A stretch of DNA of 64,000 nt from assembly GCF_947250775.1 (NCBI RefSeq), contig NZ_OX366349.1, positions 992,001 through 1,056,000 on the forward strand, in the 5' to 3' direction. The position numbers and the translations under genes are program-made. The DNA is from Wolbachia endosymbiont (group A) of Rhinocyllus conicus. GTDB taxonomy: Bacteria > Pseudomonadota > Alphaproteobacteria > Rickettsiales > Anaplasmataceae. Below the pieces are notes generated by a model. That model saw nothing but the letters and a program-made list of their open reading frames with translations, was not told the DNA's origin and ran no database searches. Of this stretch, positions 46,317 through 55,518 are shown piece after piece. How positions within the stretch are numbered: position 1 is the first letter of the stretch; the number at the start of each line of letters is the position of its first letter.

Positions 46317-46459
46317 TCTTCTTCTTAAGCAAACTTTTTAGAAAAAACTTGGTTAAAAATCAGTAAACAGCCCTTGCATAATTATTGGTCAAGACTTTCA
46401 GATTTCTATCTTAACTATTTAAATAGTCTATTATGTTATCATGGTGTGGTTAGTTTCTT

Positions 46460-47692
46460 ATGAACATTTATCCAAATCGTAAATTTTGGGAAGATGATTT
46501 AGAAGTCCCTGTTAACCATTTGCTTGACCGTTTTCACAATACAAAAATACGTCAGTCTTGGATAGATTCACTTTCTGGTAAGCAATTAAATATTATTTTT
46601 CAAAACTCCTTTAAAGATAAATTAAATGCTCAACTCTTTGATGATGAAAGTTACGATAATACATCTGTACAATACAAACGTAAAGTGATTGCTAATTATT
46701 CCGATTCTCTCGTTACTTACTACTTGATTACCTGTTTTGACCGTGCAAAACTAGAAGTTACTGTCAGTGAAATTGCAAGATCTGCATTAACTACAGAACT
46801 CATGAAATCCTACCTTGTAAAAAATAATAATAAATATGATAAGAAGTCTTTGCTGTTTCTACTGTTTCATGCAGATTACAATCTTTTAAAGTCTGTCTAT
46901 CACTTTGAAAAAATACAAAGAAAGAGTTTCATGTCTTTTGCCTTACAAAAAATACCAAGACGACCAAGTACTCCATTTAAGGACTTTATCTCAGAGGAAA
47001 TCATACAACAAATACTGAAAGAAGATAACATTAAGAGAAATGACAGTTTCGAGAATCAACTACAAGGTTTCTTCTATCATCAGAATCGTTTATATGTGTT
47101 AATACGAAAAGCTAGCGATATAGATTTGTTGTTAAATTCAAACAAAGTTATTCATGGCCATAAGGCAGAGTGGATGATTTTGGATTTTCTACTAAATGGC
47201 ACTCAGGTAGATCTTGGTGCTAGAAATATTGATCAAGCTATAGAAATAGCAAATAGCATTGCAAGTTGTTACTTTGGCTGCGAATGTATTTTTGTAGATG
47301 TGCAGGATAAAAACTTCGCGGAACAGGTACATAAATTTATAGAAACTTGTATTAATGAATCTGATTCAAATATTCGTGTTTTTGAGTTAAAGTTTCAGTC
47401 AAATCGTTTCAATTACAGCTATACTAATATCACTTTGACTGTTGCTCCATATGATCCTATTGCACCGGAATTGCATGTTTTAAAGCCATTTGTAGGAGAC
47501 ATAGTGCCATTTATAGAGTCGATTAAAGTAATATTTCAAGGTAAAAAGATAGGCTTATTTTTCAAGCGAAGTGATGAGTATATAGCAATTTACTACTCTG
47601 AACATCCTCTGAATAAAAGGGAAAGAGAGGATTTTAAAGCATACATAAAACAATTTTATGGTCTTACAATCTTGCCAAGAGCAAATCTCTGA
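46460..47692 (+). CDS. Unrecognised WO-region protein (410 aa), first of a plus-strand pair
   Basis: I do not recognise a family. The protein is hydrophilic, with no signal peptide or membrane segment, no P-loop and no clear HTH. It starts M-N-I-Y-P-N-R-K-F-W. A middle segment (I-A-S-C-Y-F-G-C-E-C-I-F-V-D-V-Q-D) carries three cysteines in six residues. The C-terminus has alternating beta patterns (K-K-I-G-L-F-F-K-R-S-D-E-Y-I-A-I-Y-Y). It is opposite in direction to its neighbours on both sides and overlaps the next gene by 35 bases in another frame, so the two are co-expressed or were once one gene. TATGTTATCATGG with weak promoter boxes lies upstream. Confidence 0.7.
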   Translation: MNIYPNRKFWEDDLEVPVNHLLDRFHNTKIRQSWIDSLSGKQLNIIFQNSFKDKLNAQLFDDESYDNTSVQYKRKVIANYSDSLVTYYLITCFDRAKLEVTVSEIARSALTTELMKSYLVKNNNKYDKKSLLFLLFHADYNLLKSVYHFEKIQRKSFMSFALQKIPRRPSTPFKDFISEEIIQQILKEDNIKRNDSFENQLQGFFYHQNRLYVLIRKASDIDLLLNSNKVIHGHKAEWMILDFLLNGTQVDLGARNIDQAIEIANSIASCYFGCECIFVDVQDKNFAEQVHKFIETCINESDSNIRVFELKFQSNRFNYSYTNITLTVAPYDPIAPELHVLKPFVGDIVPFIESIKVIFQGKKIGLFFKRSDEYIAIYYSEHPLNKREREDFKAYIKQFYGLTILPRANL

Positions 47693-48773
47693 TCTTCTTA
47701 ATTCTAGCAGCTCTTGGGTTAATCCAAATCAAAATTACATCGAAGCAGCAAGGTATTTGTCAGATCTTGAATTAATTAAGATGCAAGAGAGGTCTTACAT
47801 TATCTGCTCTCGTAGACAAGATAAATTAGATTGGCCCAATATAGTTGATCCATACTGTAACAATGAGATTTTCATTGATGAGGACTTTAACGAAGAATGC
47901 GATAATATAATTTGTGAAAACTGCAACCGTGATATTTTACCTAATACCTATAAGAAGCAAAGATTTCATCGCTTATCTGTATATTTAAACCCAGAGAAAA
48001 TCATGCATTGGTTTGAAGGTCAGCTAAGTAATACGCATTTCATGTGGCAAAAGGTGGAAAGAGGAGTTTATCATGTTGGTGACCAAGGTCAATTTGTAAA
48101 TCTCATTGTTCTTGATTTTTGCACCAATCCAACATTCTTAACGATAGATAAGCTTAAAGCTAATCCAACTGTATTAATAATACTGAGAAAAAATCCATCA
48201 AACATACCTCTTGATTTGCCCATAGTAAAAATGGTTGACCTTTTCTTTCAGCATCAGACTTTAATTGAAGTATTTCAAGAAGCAGTACAAAGAGGAGTAC
48301 CAGAGTTAATACCAAATACTTCAATGCAAATCTTACATACTGCACTTAATCTAATTGAACCTCCTAAAGAGAAGGAATTACTAAAGTTGCAATTGATAGA
48401 GGGCTCACTTTACGTAAACAATATAGAGATTCTAAATAAGAAAGCTGTAGCATGTATGAAGGTTTTTCGCATATTATTTGAACAATTTTTGCATGATTGT
48501 AAAAAAGAATTACCTCCTGAAAAACACATGTTGCTTAGCATAACTGAAATAGAAAAGCGCCTAAATCTTGATCCAGAAGCAGATCCAGAACATCACATCA
48601 GAAAACCACTAAACACAATCCAAAGAACAATAAAAACCACCTTAGCTAAAAAGTTAGGATTAAACATCGAACGTAATGATGTGATTCAAACAGTTGGTTG
48701 GCCTGGATCATCGCGTAAAGATTATGGCTACCGTATTAACCCTTTCACTGTGCTGATAAAAGTAGTTCGTTAA
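47658..48773 (+). CDS. Unrecognised WO-region protein (371 aa) with zinc-finger-like motif and winged-helix-like C-terminus
   Basis: No named family recognised. Residues about 65-95 contain C-N-N-E, then E-C-D-N-I-I-C-E-N-C-N-R-D, a possible treble-clef zinc site. The C-terminal 100 residues (I-T-E-I-E-K-R-L-N-L, R-K-P-L-N-T-I-Q-R-T-I-K, L-G-L, D-Y-G-Y-R-I-N-P-F) resemble the winged-helix output domain of response regulators in layout. A regulatory or DNA-binding role is plausible. The 5' end overlaps the 410-aa gene, so its true start could be further in (for example the Met near residue 42). Together the pair forms an island between the late and replication blocks. Confidence 0.68.
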   Translation: MVLQSCQEQISDLLNSSSSWVNPNQNYIEAARYLSDLELIKMQERSYIICSRRQDKLDWPNIVDPYCNNEIFIDEDFNEECDNIICENCNRDILPNTYKKQRFHRLSVYLNPEKIMHWFEGQLSNTHFMWQKVERGVYHVGDQGQFVNLIVLDFCTNPTFLTIDKLKANPTVLIILRKNPSNIPLDLPIVKMVDLFFQHQTLIEVFQEAVQRGVPELIPNTSMQILHTALNLIEPPKEKELLKLQLIEGSLYVNNIEILNKKAVACMKVFRILFEQFLHDCKKELPPEKHMLLSITEIEKRLNLDPEADPEHHIRKPLNTIQRTIKTTLAKKLGLNIERNDVIQTVGWPGSSRKDYGYRINPFTVLIKVVR

Positions 48774-50001
48774 GTTTTTAGTAGATTAAAGTCTCTCCGG
48801 TTCAAATCACCTATAAATAGTTTCTCAGTTCCCATTTTACAGTTGGAGCAGGGCTAGTAGCTTTTGGTTTTATATCACCTGCAGCATAGGTGCTTTAACT
48901 GCTCTTCATATTGCCTTGCATTGACAAATTTTTTCCTTCAAAGAAGATTCACTCGTTGAGATTTCCAAAATGGCACCATGCAAGCCTGCTAAAAACAGTA
49001 TTCACCTATTGTAGATAAGGTATGTTTTTTGTCTCTTTCAGGCTTTTGTTTTTTCTTAAGTCTTTACAGCTAAAATAAAACGTGATATGGCTGCACAAGG
49101 TTTTCTATTGAGTTAAGCTACACATGCCCCTCATTGGGTTTTTAATGTAGTTTACAAGAGTTCTTTGGGTTAAACCTATAAATTTGGGTCCACCAAGTGG
49201 TATAATTACTCTAAAAAGCATTAAAAATAGGAATTAAAAAAATAGACTGTTATCAAGATGAATTTTTCTTCAACTGCTTCTGTGCTAATAATCACAATAG
49301 ATATATTACATACTACTAATATGTAATATATTATATATATAAAGGAATCTGCCATTCTGCCAACTTGCTCAAATCAGCCATAGAAGGGAACTTTGGAACA
49401 TATTTCAAGTTGGCAACTTTCTGCCATTCTACCAACTTATTACTTTTTCTAAGCTACTGATTTTCTTATATTTTTATCAATTTTAAGTTGGTAGAATGGC
49501 AGATTCTTCAGTTTGCCAACTTGCCATCTTGCCAACTTAATATATAATTCTACTATCTCCTTTTGCAATGTTATACATTTCTTGGTTTTTAGCTGTTAAC
49601 TGCATTTGGTAAAAGATAATAATTTGGAAATTTTTGGTATAATCTGTGCTCCTAGGTCCTGATCTTTCTCAAGCAGCTCATTGAAATAGTATTTTCTCTC
49701 CTCTCTTTAATTCCTTAGTCCTACTATATTCAAATTTTCAGATATTTTTAAAAGGCTTGCCAGACATGTTTATATCTGTTCTATAATTATCTTTTTAGCA
49801 TTTGTATTTACTTTGCTATTTTGTTGAATGGGTATTTACTTCCAAAAAATTTTTGTTTCAGACCCCTAATTCGTTTGCTATCTATAAAGAGGCTATTTGC
49901 TTCTTTAGCTTTCCTATAGATGTTATCTATAATGAAGATTGAGTAACATTATATTTTCATTATACTAATAATAATTAACATTGTATATTATCTTTCCCAT
50001 A
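48774..50001. other. 1.2-kb gap with repeats between the replication block and plus-strand pair
   Basis: No intact gene. A short coding-like remnant near 48841-48890 translates V-G-A-G-L-V-A-F-G-F-I-S-P-A-A before a stop. AT-rich palindromic sequence lies near 49310-49340 and the iteron-like cluster at 49348-49539. The remainder (49540-50001) is AT-rich without recognised signals. Both flanking genes end here (convergent), so the space is not a promoter region for either. Confidence 0.6.
49348..49539. repeat. Iteron-like cluster of GCCAACTT motifs with a 19-bp inverted repeat
   Basis: Motifs at 49348-49367 (TCTGCCATTCTGCCAACTTG), 49406-49416 (inverted), 49418-49439, 49484-49503 (inverted), 49513-49523 and 49529-49539 share TGCCA(T/A)CTT or CCAACTT cores. 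CTGCCATTCTACCAACTTA at 49421-49439 is exactly inverted at 49484-49502. The site lies between the primase-helicase 3' end and an AT-rich tract, so it is a candidate phage replication origin. Confidence 0.55.
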
Positions 50002-52083
50002 TTATTTCTCAGAGTTATATAAGACCCATACATCCCTATTTTCCACAGGTAGAGTCGCTCCATTGTTTGGTACAAGATAGTAATCTGGTTTTACCAATAC
50101 ATACTGATTTTCAGCAATTTTTAGCTCCATGTCTTTTACACATAGGTAACCATGCTTCGATCTTGTGTTTGATAATCCATATTCATCACACTTCTTGAAA
50201 AATTTTATATGACCTATCATTGCAAGATTACTAATTCTTTCACGAATGCTACGATCACTACCAAGTCCGAACTTTCCTTCAAAACACTTTGCAAAGCTAG
50301 CTGCAGTATATACTTCTCCTCTATACGCTTCATTAGAGATTAACTCTAAAATTATATCACATCTTCTTAGACGTTCTAAATCCAATTTAGTATTATAGCT
50401 AGACCTTACTATTCTTTCTGAATTTAATGTATCATCAGATTGTACAAACGCACCGTTATGCCAATAAAATGAAATCTTTTCTTCGTTAGATGCAGAATAA
50501 TTTGACTTCTTACGGCAAAGTACTCGTTCATTACCAGAAGCATCAGCTTTATCTGGCTTTGACAAGTACCAACGAGATCTTACTGTATTATTCCACGCAG
50601 TTGAACCACCTGTACCTGTTTTACGTATTATTCCTGAATCAGAAGGATGAGCACATAATAATACAGCTCCTTTTATTACTTTCACTATTTTTCCACAACA
50701 ACTTTGAATAAATTGTCTCACATGAGAGCGATTGTTTTCATTGCCACCAAATAAGTCTGCTGCTGTATCTAAAACTACTAGCTTTGGTTGAAACAATTTA
50801 ATATCTTCAAGTAATTCTTCAAAGCAATGAGTTAATTTACCTATATCTTTGTTATCAAATATCATGAGTAGATTATCTTTCCACACTCTCGATAAAAAGC
50901 CAATATTATCATGAAAGTCACAGGATTCCATATCTAACTGATATAATCTATTTATAGCACACTGTCTTCGCCACAGCTCTTCTGTATCATCTTCACAAAA
51001 TACACCATATGTCTTCATCTGCTCAATTTCCATTCCCAACCAAGATTTACCTGTGCTCGCTGCTGTCATTAGTTGTTGAGCAAGTAGAGACTTTCCCATA
51101 CCACCATCACCGTAGAGAGCCGTAACACTTCCAATAGGAAGCCAATCTTTAACAATCCATTCTCTTTCTGGAGCAATATTAGCCCAAGCTCTGGTATCTA
51201 TTCTCAACGATTTTTTTGAAGGAGCCTTTTTTGTACTAAGGATGAACTCTTTAACATTTACACCTTCTTTCACGCAATCAGCAGCGTCCCAACCCTTTGG
51301 TTTATCTTTAGGTATTTCCAAAATGCAAAGTTCTTCAACTCCAAGACAAGTAAGTTTCATAGCAGATTTTTCAGCGTATTTCTTACCTGCTTCATCATTA
51401 TCTGGCCATATAATAATGTGTTTACCTTTAAGTGGAGTCCAATCTGTTTTTTCAATAGGTGCATTTGCTCCAGACATTGCTGTTGTTGCAGTTATTCCTT
51501 TCTCTATCAGCGCTTCTGCACATTTTTCTCCTTCAACAAGAATAACTTTATCGGACTTCAAAATACCTGGAATATTATAGAGTGGCCTTATCTTCGGTGC
51601 ACCAAAGTCGGACTTTTTTATATCAAAAGGAAGATATCGCTTCCCATTATCATCATCGTAACGATAGATTCTAACAATAGCTTGGCCGTTTTCACCGTAA
51701 TAATCCCAATATGCAGTTGGACTACTTGAAGTTTTGAAATGACCAAGCCACTCAGCTATAGAAGCCATTACTTCAGGAAACTCTATTCTTGTACTTTTTC
51801 TATTTACTCCCGCCCAAAGGTCGATAATGTCACCACCTTCTCCTGTTGCAAAATCATGCCATAGGCCAGCTTCACTACCACTTAATTCTACTACTAGACT
51901 CTTTCCTTTATCACCTTGTACATTGCCTACATAAAACTTATCACCACGAAAAGTTCCTCTTGGTAATAGATATGAAAGGCATGATCTGATATTTAACAGA
52001 AGCTGAGCTTTAAGTTGTTCTTTTTCTACTAACGGTGCATTTTTTCGTGGAGCTGCAGTATTAAAATCACAATAGATACCCAT
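50002..52083 (-). CDS. TOPRIM primase / RepA-like helicase fusion (693 aa)
   Basis: Phage replication protein. The N-terminal region (20-120) has a D-F-A-T-G-E-G-G-D-I-I-D-L-W motif also found in the gene at 52119. A TOPRIM domain follows at about 175-260 (I-L-V-E-G-E-K-C-A-E-A-L, then I-I-W-P-D-N-D-E-A-G-K-K), the primase catalytic fold. A RecA-type ATPase comes next, with Walker A Y-G-D-G-G-M-G-K-S-L (about 325) and Walker B K-L-V-V-L-D-T-A-A-D-L-F. The C-terminal 150 residues are HTH-like (L-E-R-L-R-R-C-D-I-I-L-E-L). It probably primes and unwinds phage DNA, perhaps at the nearby iteron-like cluster. Intact and the last gene of the replication transcript. Confidence 0.85.
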   Translation of the reverse strand: MGIYCDFNTAAPRKNAPLVEKEQLKAQLLLNIRSCLSYLLPRGTFRGDKFYVGNVQGDKGKSLVVELSGSEAGLWHDFATGEGGDIIDLWAGVNRKSTRIEFPEVMASIAEWLGHFKTSSSPTAYWDYYGENGQAIVRIYRYDDDNGKRYLPFDIKKSDFGAPKIRPLYNIPGILKSDKVILVEGEKCAEALIEKGITATTAMSGANAPIEKTDWTPLKGKHIIIWPDNDEAGKKYAEKSAMKLTCLGVEELCILEIPKDKPKGWDAADCVKEGVNVKEFILSTKKAPSKKSLRIDTRAWANIAPEREWIVKDWLPIGSVTALYGDGGMGKSLLAQQLMTAASTGKSWLGMEIEQMKTYGVFCEDDTEELWRRQCAINRLYQLDMESCDFHDNIGFLSRVWKDNLLMIFDNKDIGKLTHCFEELLEDIKLFQPKLVVLDTAADLFGGNENNRSHVRQFIQSCCGKIVKVIKGAVLLCAHPSDSGIIRKTGTGGSTAWNNTVRSRWYLSKPDKADASGNERVLCRKKSNYSASNEEKISFYWHNGAFVQSDDTLNSERIVRSSYNTKLDLERLRRCDIILELISNEAYRGEVYTAASFAKCFEGKFGLGSDRSIRERISNLAMIGHIKFFKKCDEYGLSNTRSKHGYLCVKDMELKIAENQYVLVKPDYYLVPNNGATLPVENRDVWVLYNSEK

Positions 52084-52118
52084 AAAATCTCCAATATATT
52101 TAAAGTTTAGAAATTTGG

Positions 52119-53315
52119 TTAAGCTGTGGCTATCCAGCGTCCGTTAACCATGTTTATGAATTTTGTTGGTATTGGTTTGCCGTTTTTAAGTTCGTACATC
52201 AATTGCAGAGTATTCCTTTCTGGCCTAAATATCATTACTCCAGATGTATATAAACTTCTTAAAACATTAGCACCACTCAATGCTTGAAATGGATTCTTTT
52301 TTAACGTGATTGTTGACACTTTTTTGGTGTAATGTGTAACTATTACTCCAGCAGCAGGATTAGTTATAGAGCGTAGTTCATCAATACTATTTTGCAGAAA
52401 AGAGATCATACTCCTATAATCAAAAACAGAGTCTATTACTATAAGATCAACTGTTTTTACCTCGAGATTTTCCGACATAATTTCCTTTATTTTTTCCACA
52501 TTCAAAGTTAACTGTACTTTTTTAGTAATAACTAAGTTTTCTGTTCCTTCATCAAGGATTTTCTTGCTGACTCTTAACTTCTGTAAGCGCTCTCTTATGT
52601 AATCATATTCCATTTCATTCTGTAGATAGAATATCTTGAGTGGCTTTGCAGGCTTCATACCAAGAAATGATACTCCAGCAGCTAAATGTACTAACATGGA
52701 AAGTAGAAAATTACTTTTTCCTATTTTTGGAGTTCCACCTATAACTAAAAGACCACTTGGAGTTAGAATTCTTGGGCCTATTATATCTTTTGGCATTGGT
52801 GATTTATCATTCAAGTAATGCCTTGCTGAAAACGATGTAATTTTATGTTCTGTTGTGTTTTCTTTAGTATTTAACCACTTCTTAGCGGAATTTATATCAC
52901 CTTTAACTAAAGTCCAAAGATCGATAATATCACCACTGATTCCTTTAGTAAAATTACGCCAGTTTCCAGTTTCTTTACCTACTATTTTAACTGTAATCGT
53001 ATTCCCATCAAAATTGCCAACATAAGTCCTCTCTCGATAAAAATTACCGTTTGGAATTAGGTAAGGTACACACTTCTTAATATTATCAATCAATAATCCT
53101 TTTATTTCCTTTCTCTGCATAAAACCCCCATACATACTTTTCATACGTTTAGAGCTGAGATTAGCTAGCTCACAAACAGTTTCAAAAGACTCTGAATCAA
53201 ACCATTTAATTGCTTCTTTCTTTAGCTCTAGATTTTTTCCTGCTGCATCTTTGATAGCTCTCTCAATTACAGCAATCCAGAGCTTCTCTTCGTCGTACTT
53301 CAAAATGGCAACCAA
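52119..53315 (-). CDS. RepA-like AAA ATPase with N-terminal primase-associated region (398 aa)
   Basis: Residues 60-135 resemble the N-terminus of the 693-aa protein (Y-L-I-P-N-G-N-F, Y-V-G-N-F-D-G, N-F-T-K-G-I-S-G-D-I-I-D-L-W). A RecA/RepA-type ATPase follows, with Walker A G-G-T-P-K-I-G-K-S-N (about 190) and Walker B V-D-L-I-V-I-D-S-V-F. The ATPase half is a paralogue of the 268-aa protein encoded at 53824-54630. No TOPRIM domain. Its start overlaps the DUF669-like gene by 16 bases. Likely a helicase loader or hexameric helicase component; having two such paralogues is unusual. Confidence 0.8.
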   Translation of the reverse strand: MVAILKYDEEKLWIAVIERAIKDAAGKNLELKKEAIKWFDSESFETVCELANLSSKRMKSMYGGFMQRKEIKGLLIDNIKKCVPYLIPNGNFYRERTYVGNFDGNTITVKIVGKETGNWRNFTKGISGDIIDLWTLVKGDINSAKKWLNTKENTTEHKITSFSARHYLNDKSPMPKDIIGPRILTPSGLLVIGGTPKIGKSNFLLSMLVHLAAGVSFLGMKPAKPLKIFYLQNEMEYDYIRERLQKLRVSKKILDEGTENLVITKKVQLTLNVEKIKEIMSENLEVKTVDLIVIDSVFDYRSMISFLQNSIDELRSITNPAAGVIVTHYTKKVSTITLKKNPFQALSGANVLRSLYTSGVMIFRPERNTLQLMYELKNGKPIPTKFINMVNGRWIATA

Positions 53316-53791
53316 TCAACTTCAGATTGTTCTGGAGTAATAACCGTAGCAATCTTGTTCTTTTCTCCATACCGATCAGCTTCAATACCAACTTTTGCAG
53401 TAAACTCTACCCCGTTAAAGTCAGCTATAGAGTTGACTTTTCTAGCAATAGCTGCTTTTTCTGAAGTGTCATTTGAATGAATGTTCCGTGCTGACTCCAA
53501 AATACTTCTAAGCATAGAACGACCAGATTCTCCCCAAGTATCTTCTCCTTCAACTCTTGCTTTGCCACTTTTAATACCAATTACTTGAAAAATCTTGCGT
53601 TTTGCATATGGACCTTCAGTGACAGTAAATTCAACGTTTAAATAGATGCTGCCAGTAGTGTAGCTTTTAGTGAACCAATTTTCATAACCTCCTGGTTTAA
53701 TTGCCATTTTTACCTTGACTATTGTACCTTTTGGTATTAAATTACTCTGTAATTTTGCAGTATTAAAATCAGTTAAAAAATCTGTTAGCAT
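53300..53791 (-). CDS. DUF669-like phage single-strand-binding-type protein
   Basis: A 163-residue protein. The pattern L-I-P-K-G-T-I-V-K-V-K-M-A-I-K-P-G-G, then I-Y-L-N-V-E-F-T-V-T-E-G-P-Y-A-K-R-K-I-F and D-F-N-G-V-E-F-T-A-K-V-G-I-E fits DUF669, often found in phage replication clusters beside ATPases and thought to be ssDNA-binding. It lies between the two RepA-like genes. Intact; assignment by pattern and context. Confidence 0.72.
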   Translation of the reverse strand: MLTDFLTDFNTAKLQSNLIPKGTIVKVKMAIKPGGYENWFTKSYTTGSIYLNVEFTVTEGPYAKRKIFQVIGIKSGKARVEGEDTWGESGRSMLRSILESARNIHSNDTSEKAAIARKVNSIADFNGVEFTAKVGIEADRYGEKNKIATVITPEQSEVDWLPF

Positions 53792-53823
53792 ATTGTTCCC
53801 TATAAATTAAGTAAAAAAAAGAA

Positions 53824-54630
53824 TCAACTCCATTGGTCTACAAGTTTCCAACGACCATTTATCTTATCGACAAGCTTGCTTGCCACACGTTCACCATTTC
53901 GCAGCTCAAACACTATTTGACGGGTAGTGCTTTCTTCATCATGAGCAAACATCACCATGCCAGTGCTATAAAATCCACGTAAAGATCCAGCACCGCTTAG
54001 GCCTTGAAATGGATCTTCTTCCAGCATCTTTTTGGATAGTTTTTTTGTGTGGTGGGTAAGGATTATACCTGCATCTGGATTAATAATGTTCCTCAGTCTT
54101 TCAAGCGTTTTTTGCAAAAAGAATAGCATAGCGCTGTTGTCATTTTCATTACCATATTCACTTGAGTTAAAAATGTTACGAAGAGGATCAATCGCAATAA
54201 TATCAGGTTTGAAACGCTCTTTAACGGTGCTTTTGATCTCATCTATTTCTTCACTGCTGAAAGATAATTGCACTCTTGGCGTGATAATTAAGTTATTGGC
54301 AGCTATATCCAAAAGTTCTTGGTCGAATGTCAGTTGCTGTAAACGTTCTTTCATGTATTCATACTCAATTTCAGTTTGCATGTAGAAAATTTTCATAGGA
54401 CGACTAGGAGTCATACTGAGAAATGAAACTCCGGCAGCCATGTGAATCAACCAGGAAATAAGAAAATCACTCTTGCCAATCTTAGGTGGGCCACCCAGTA
54501 CCAATAGACCTCTTTTAGTTAGAATCCTTGGTGCGATTATATCTTCTGGTATTGGCGATTGATCATTCAAATATTCTTTCACACTGAAAAAGGGAATTTT
54601 TTGACCGATATTGAAAAAGCTTTGTTCCAT
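53824..54630 (-). CDS. RepA-like AAA ATPase (268 aa)
   Basis: A RecA-fold ATPase: P-E-D-I-I-A-P-R-I-L-T-K-R-G-L-L-V-L-G-G-P-P-K-I-G-K-S (read in parts; Walker A about residues 44-52), Walker B P-D-I-I-A-I-D-P-L, and sensor-like I-I-L-T-H-H-T-K-K-L. The closest relative in the window is the C-terminal half of the 398-aa protein (52119), about half identical by eye. It resembles plasmid RepA helicases. It could form mixed or separate rings with its paralogue. Well-formed start with AATAATTATTATGG upstream and no obvious strong ribosome site. Confidence 0.82.
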   Translation of the reverse strand: MEQSFFNIGQKIPFFSVKEYLNDQSPIPEDIIAPRILTKRGLLVLGGPPKIGKSDFLISWLIHMAAGVSFLSMTPSRPMKIFYMQTEIEYEYMKERLQQLTFDQELLDIAANNLIITPRVQLSFSSEEIDEIKSTVKERFKPDIIAIDPLRNIFNSSEYGNENDNSAMLFFLQKTLERLRNIINPDAGIILTHHTKKLSKKMLEEDPFQGLSGAGSLRGFYSTGMVMFAHDEESTTRQIVFELRNGERVASKLVDKINGRWKLVDQWS

Positions 54631-54653
54631 AATAATTATTCTCCAATTTTTAA

Positions 54654-55466
54654 TTAAGCAATAGGAGCCAAAGTTTTGGCTTTAATTTTCGCAAGTAATT
54701 TACCCAAATGTGGTTCTTCAACCATATTCAGGCAGCCACTTCGATCTTTAGCTGGGTATCCCCAAGTATTAATAGTCTGACAGATAAATGAACGTACTTC
54801 TGTGCCATTATCTTTCTTAATTCCAACCATGCTGATCACCTCATCAACAATACCTGGAATCTCACTAGCAGTTTTAGCTCCTTCACATTGAGGTAGCCAA
54901 GTTGGACGATTGCAGTCATCGAGATATTGACCTAATGTGCCAACTATGATGATGTCTTTATCTCTGATATGTTGAAACTGATTGAGCCAAGCCATCATCT
55001 CTTGAGCAAGTAACCCATAAGCAGCTCTTTTGTCTTCTTTTCCCGATCTATCAGAAAAACACTCAGGTTGCATCCTTGCCCATAAAAGACATAAACGTGA
55101 AGCAACGGTTATACTATCTACAAAGATGCATCGGTATTTAGAAGTCTCAGAAAGAAGATCTTTATACTTGCCAGATACATGTTCATGGTGTTTTTGACTG
55201 TATGCTTGGTCAGATTTCAGCGCAGGGTTTGGACCACCAATTAGGCAGGCAATATCCCGAGCTTGATTCCAAGTACGAACACTAATAGAATCTCCCTGCC
55301 AATCTTGAACAGCAAGCAGACCTGCTTCAAAGTCAAGACATAGTGTTGGTTCACTTATAGTCTTTAATAGGCTGGTTTTACCAATACCGTAAGGACCAAA
55401 AATTACTACTTTTATGCCTGTAGTTGTTTTCAATCTTTCATTATTGTTTAAAATTTTAAAAGTCAT
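54654..55466 (-). CDS. RecA-like ATP-binding phage protein (AAA_24 type)
   Basis: A 270-residue ATPase common in phage early regions. Walker A is F-G-P-Y-G-I-G-K-T-S (about 24-33), followed by L-C-L-D-F-E-A-G-L, and Walker B-like C-I-F-V-D-S-I-T-V at about 110. Related proteins (phage nucleotide-binding, Sak4-like) anneal single strands or load recombinases. It is preceded by GAGGTG and by a partial copy of the conserved element at 55482-55503. It is the first of the five-gene replication run downstream of the sigma factor gene. Confidence 0.82.
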   Translation of the reverse strand: MTFKILNNNERLKTTTGIKVVIFGPYGIGKTSLLKTISEPTLCLDFEAGLLAVQDWQGDSISVRTWNQARDIACLIGGPNPALKSDQAYSQKHHEHVSGKYKDLLSETSKYRCIFVDSITVASRLCLLWARMQPECFSDRSGKEDKRAAYGLLAQEMMAWLNQFQHIRDKDIIIVGTLGQYLDDCNRPTWLPQCEGAKTASEIPGIVDEVISMVGIKKDNGTEVRSFICQTINTWGYPAKDRSGCLNMVEEPHLGKLLAKIKAKTLAPIA

Positions 55467-55481
55467 TTATTCACCTCAATG

Positions 55482-55503
55482 GTATATGTTATATATTCAG
55501 GAA
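55482..55503 (-). promoter_or_regulatory. Partial copy of the conserved 45-bp element upstream of the RecA-like gene
   Basis: In the gene's direction it reads TCCTGAATATATAACATATA, matching the 3' half of the 45-bp elements (TCCTGAATATATATTATATA) but without the TTGGACAAAAATTTT part. It ends 16 bases before the ATG at 55466. It may be a related, weaker or differently regulated promoter. Confidence 0.5.
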
Positions 55504-55518
55504 AGGTAGAATTTATGT

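Noticed and set aside
48795..48820. GGTTCAAATC resembling a tRNA T-arm
   Set aside because: No acceptor, D or anticodon arm can be paired around it; probably chance, at most a fragment.
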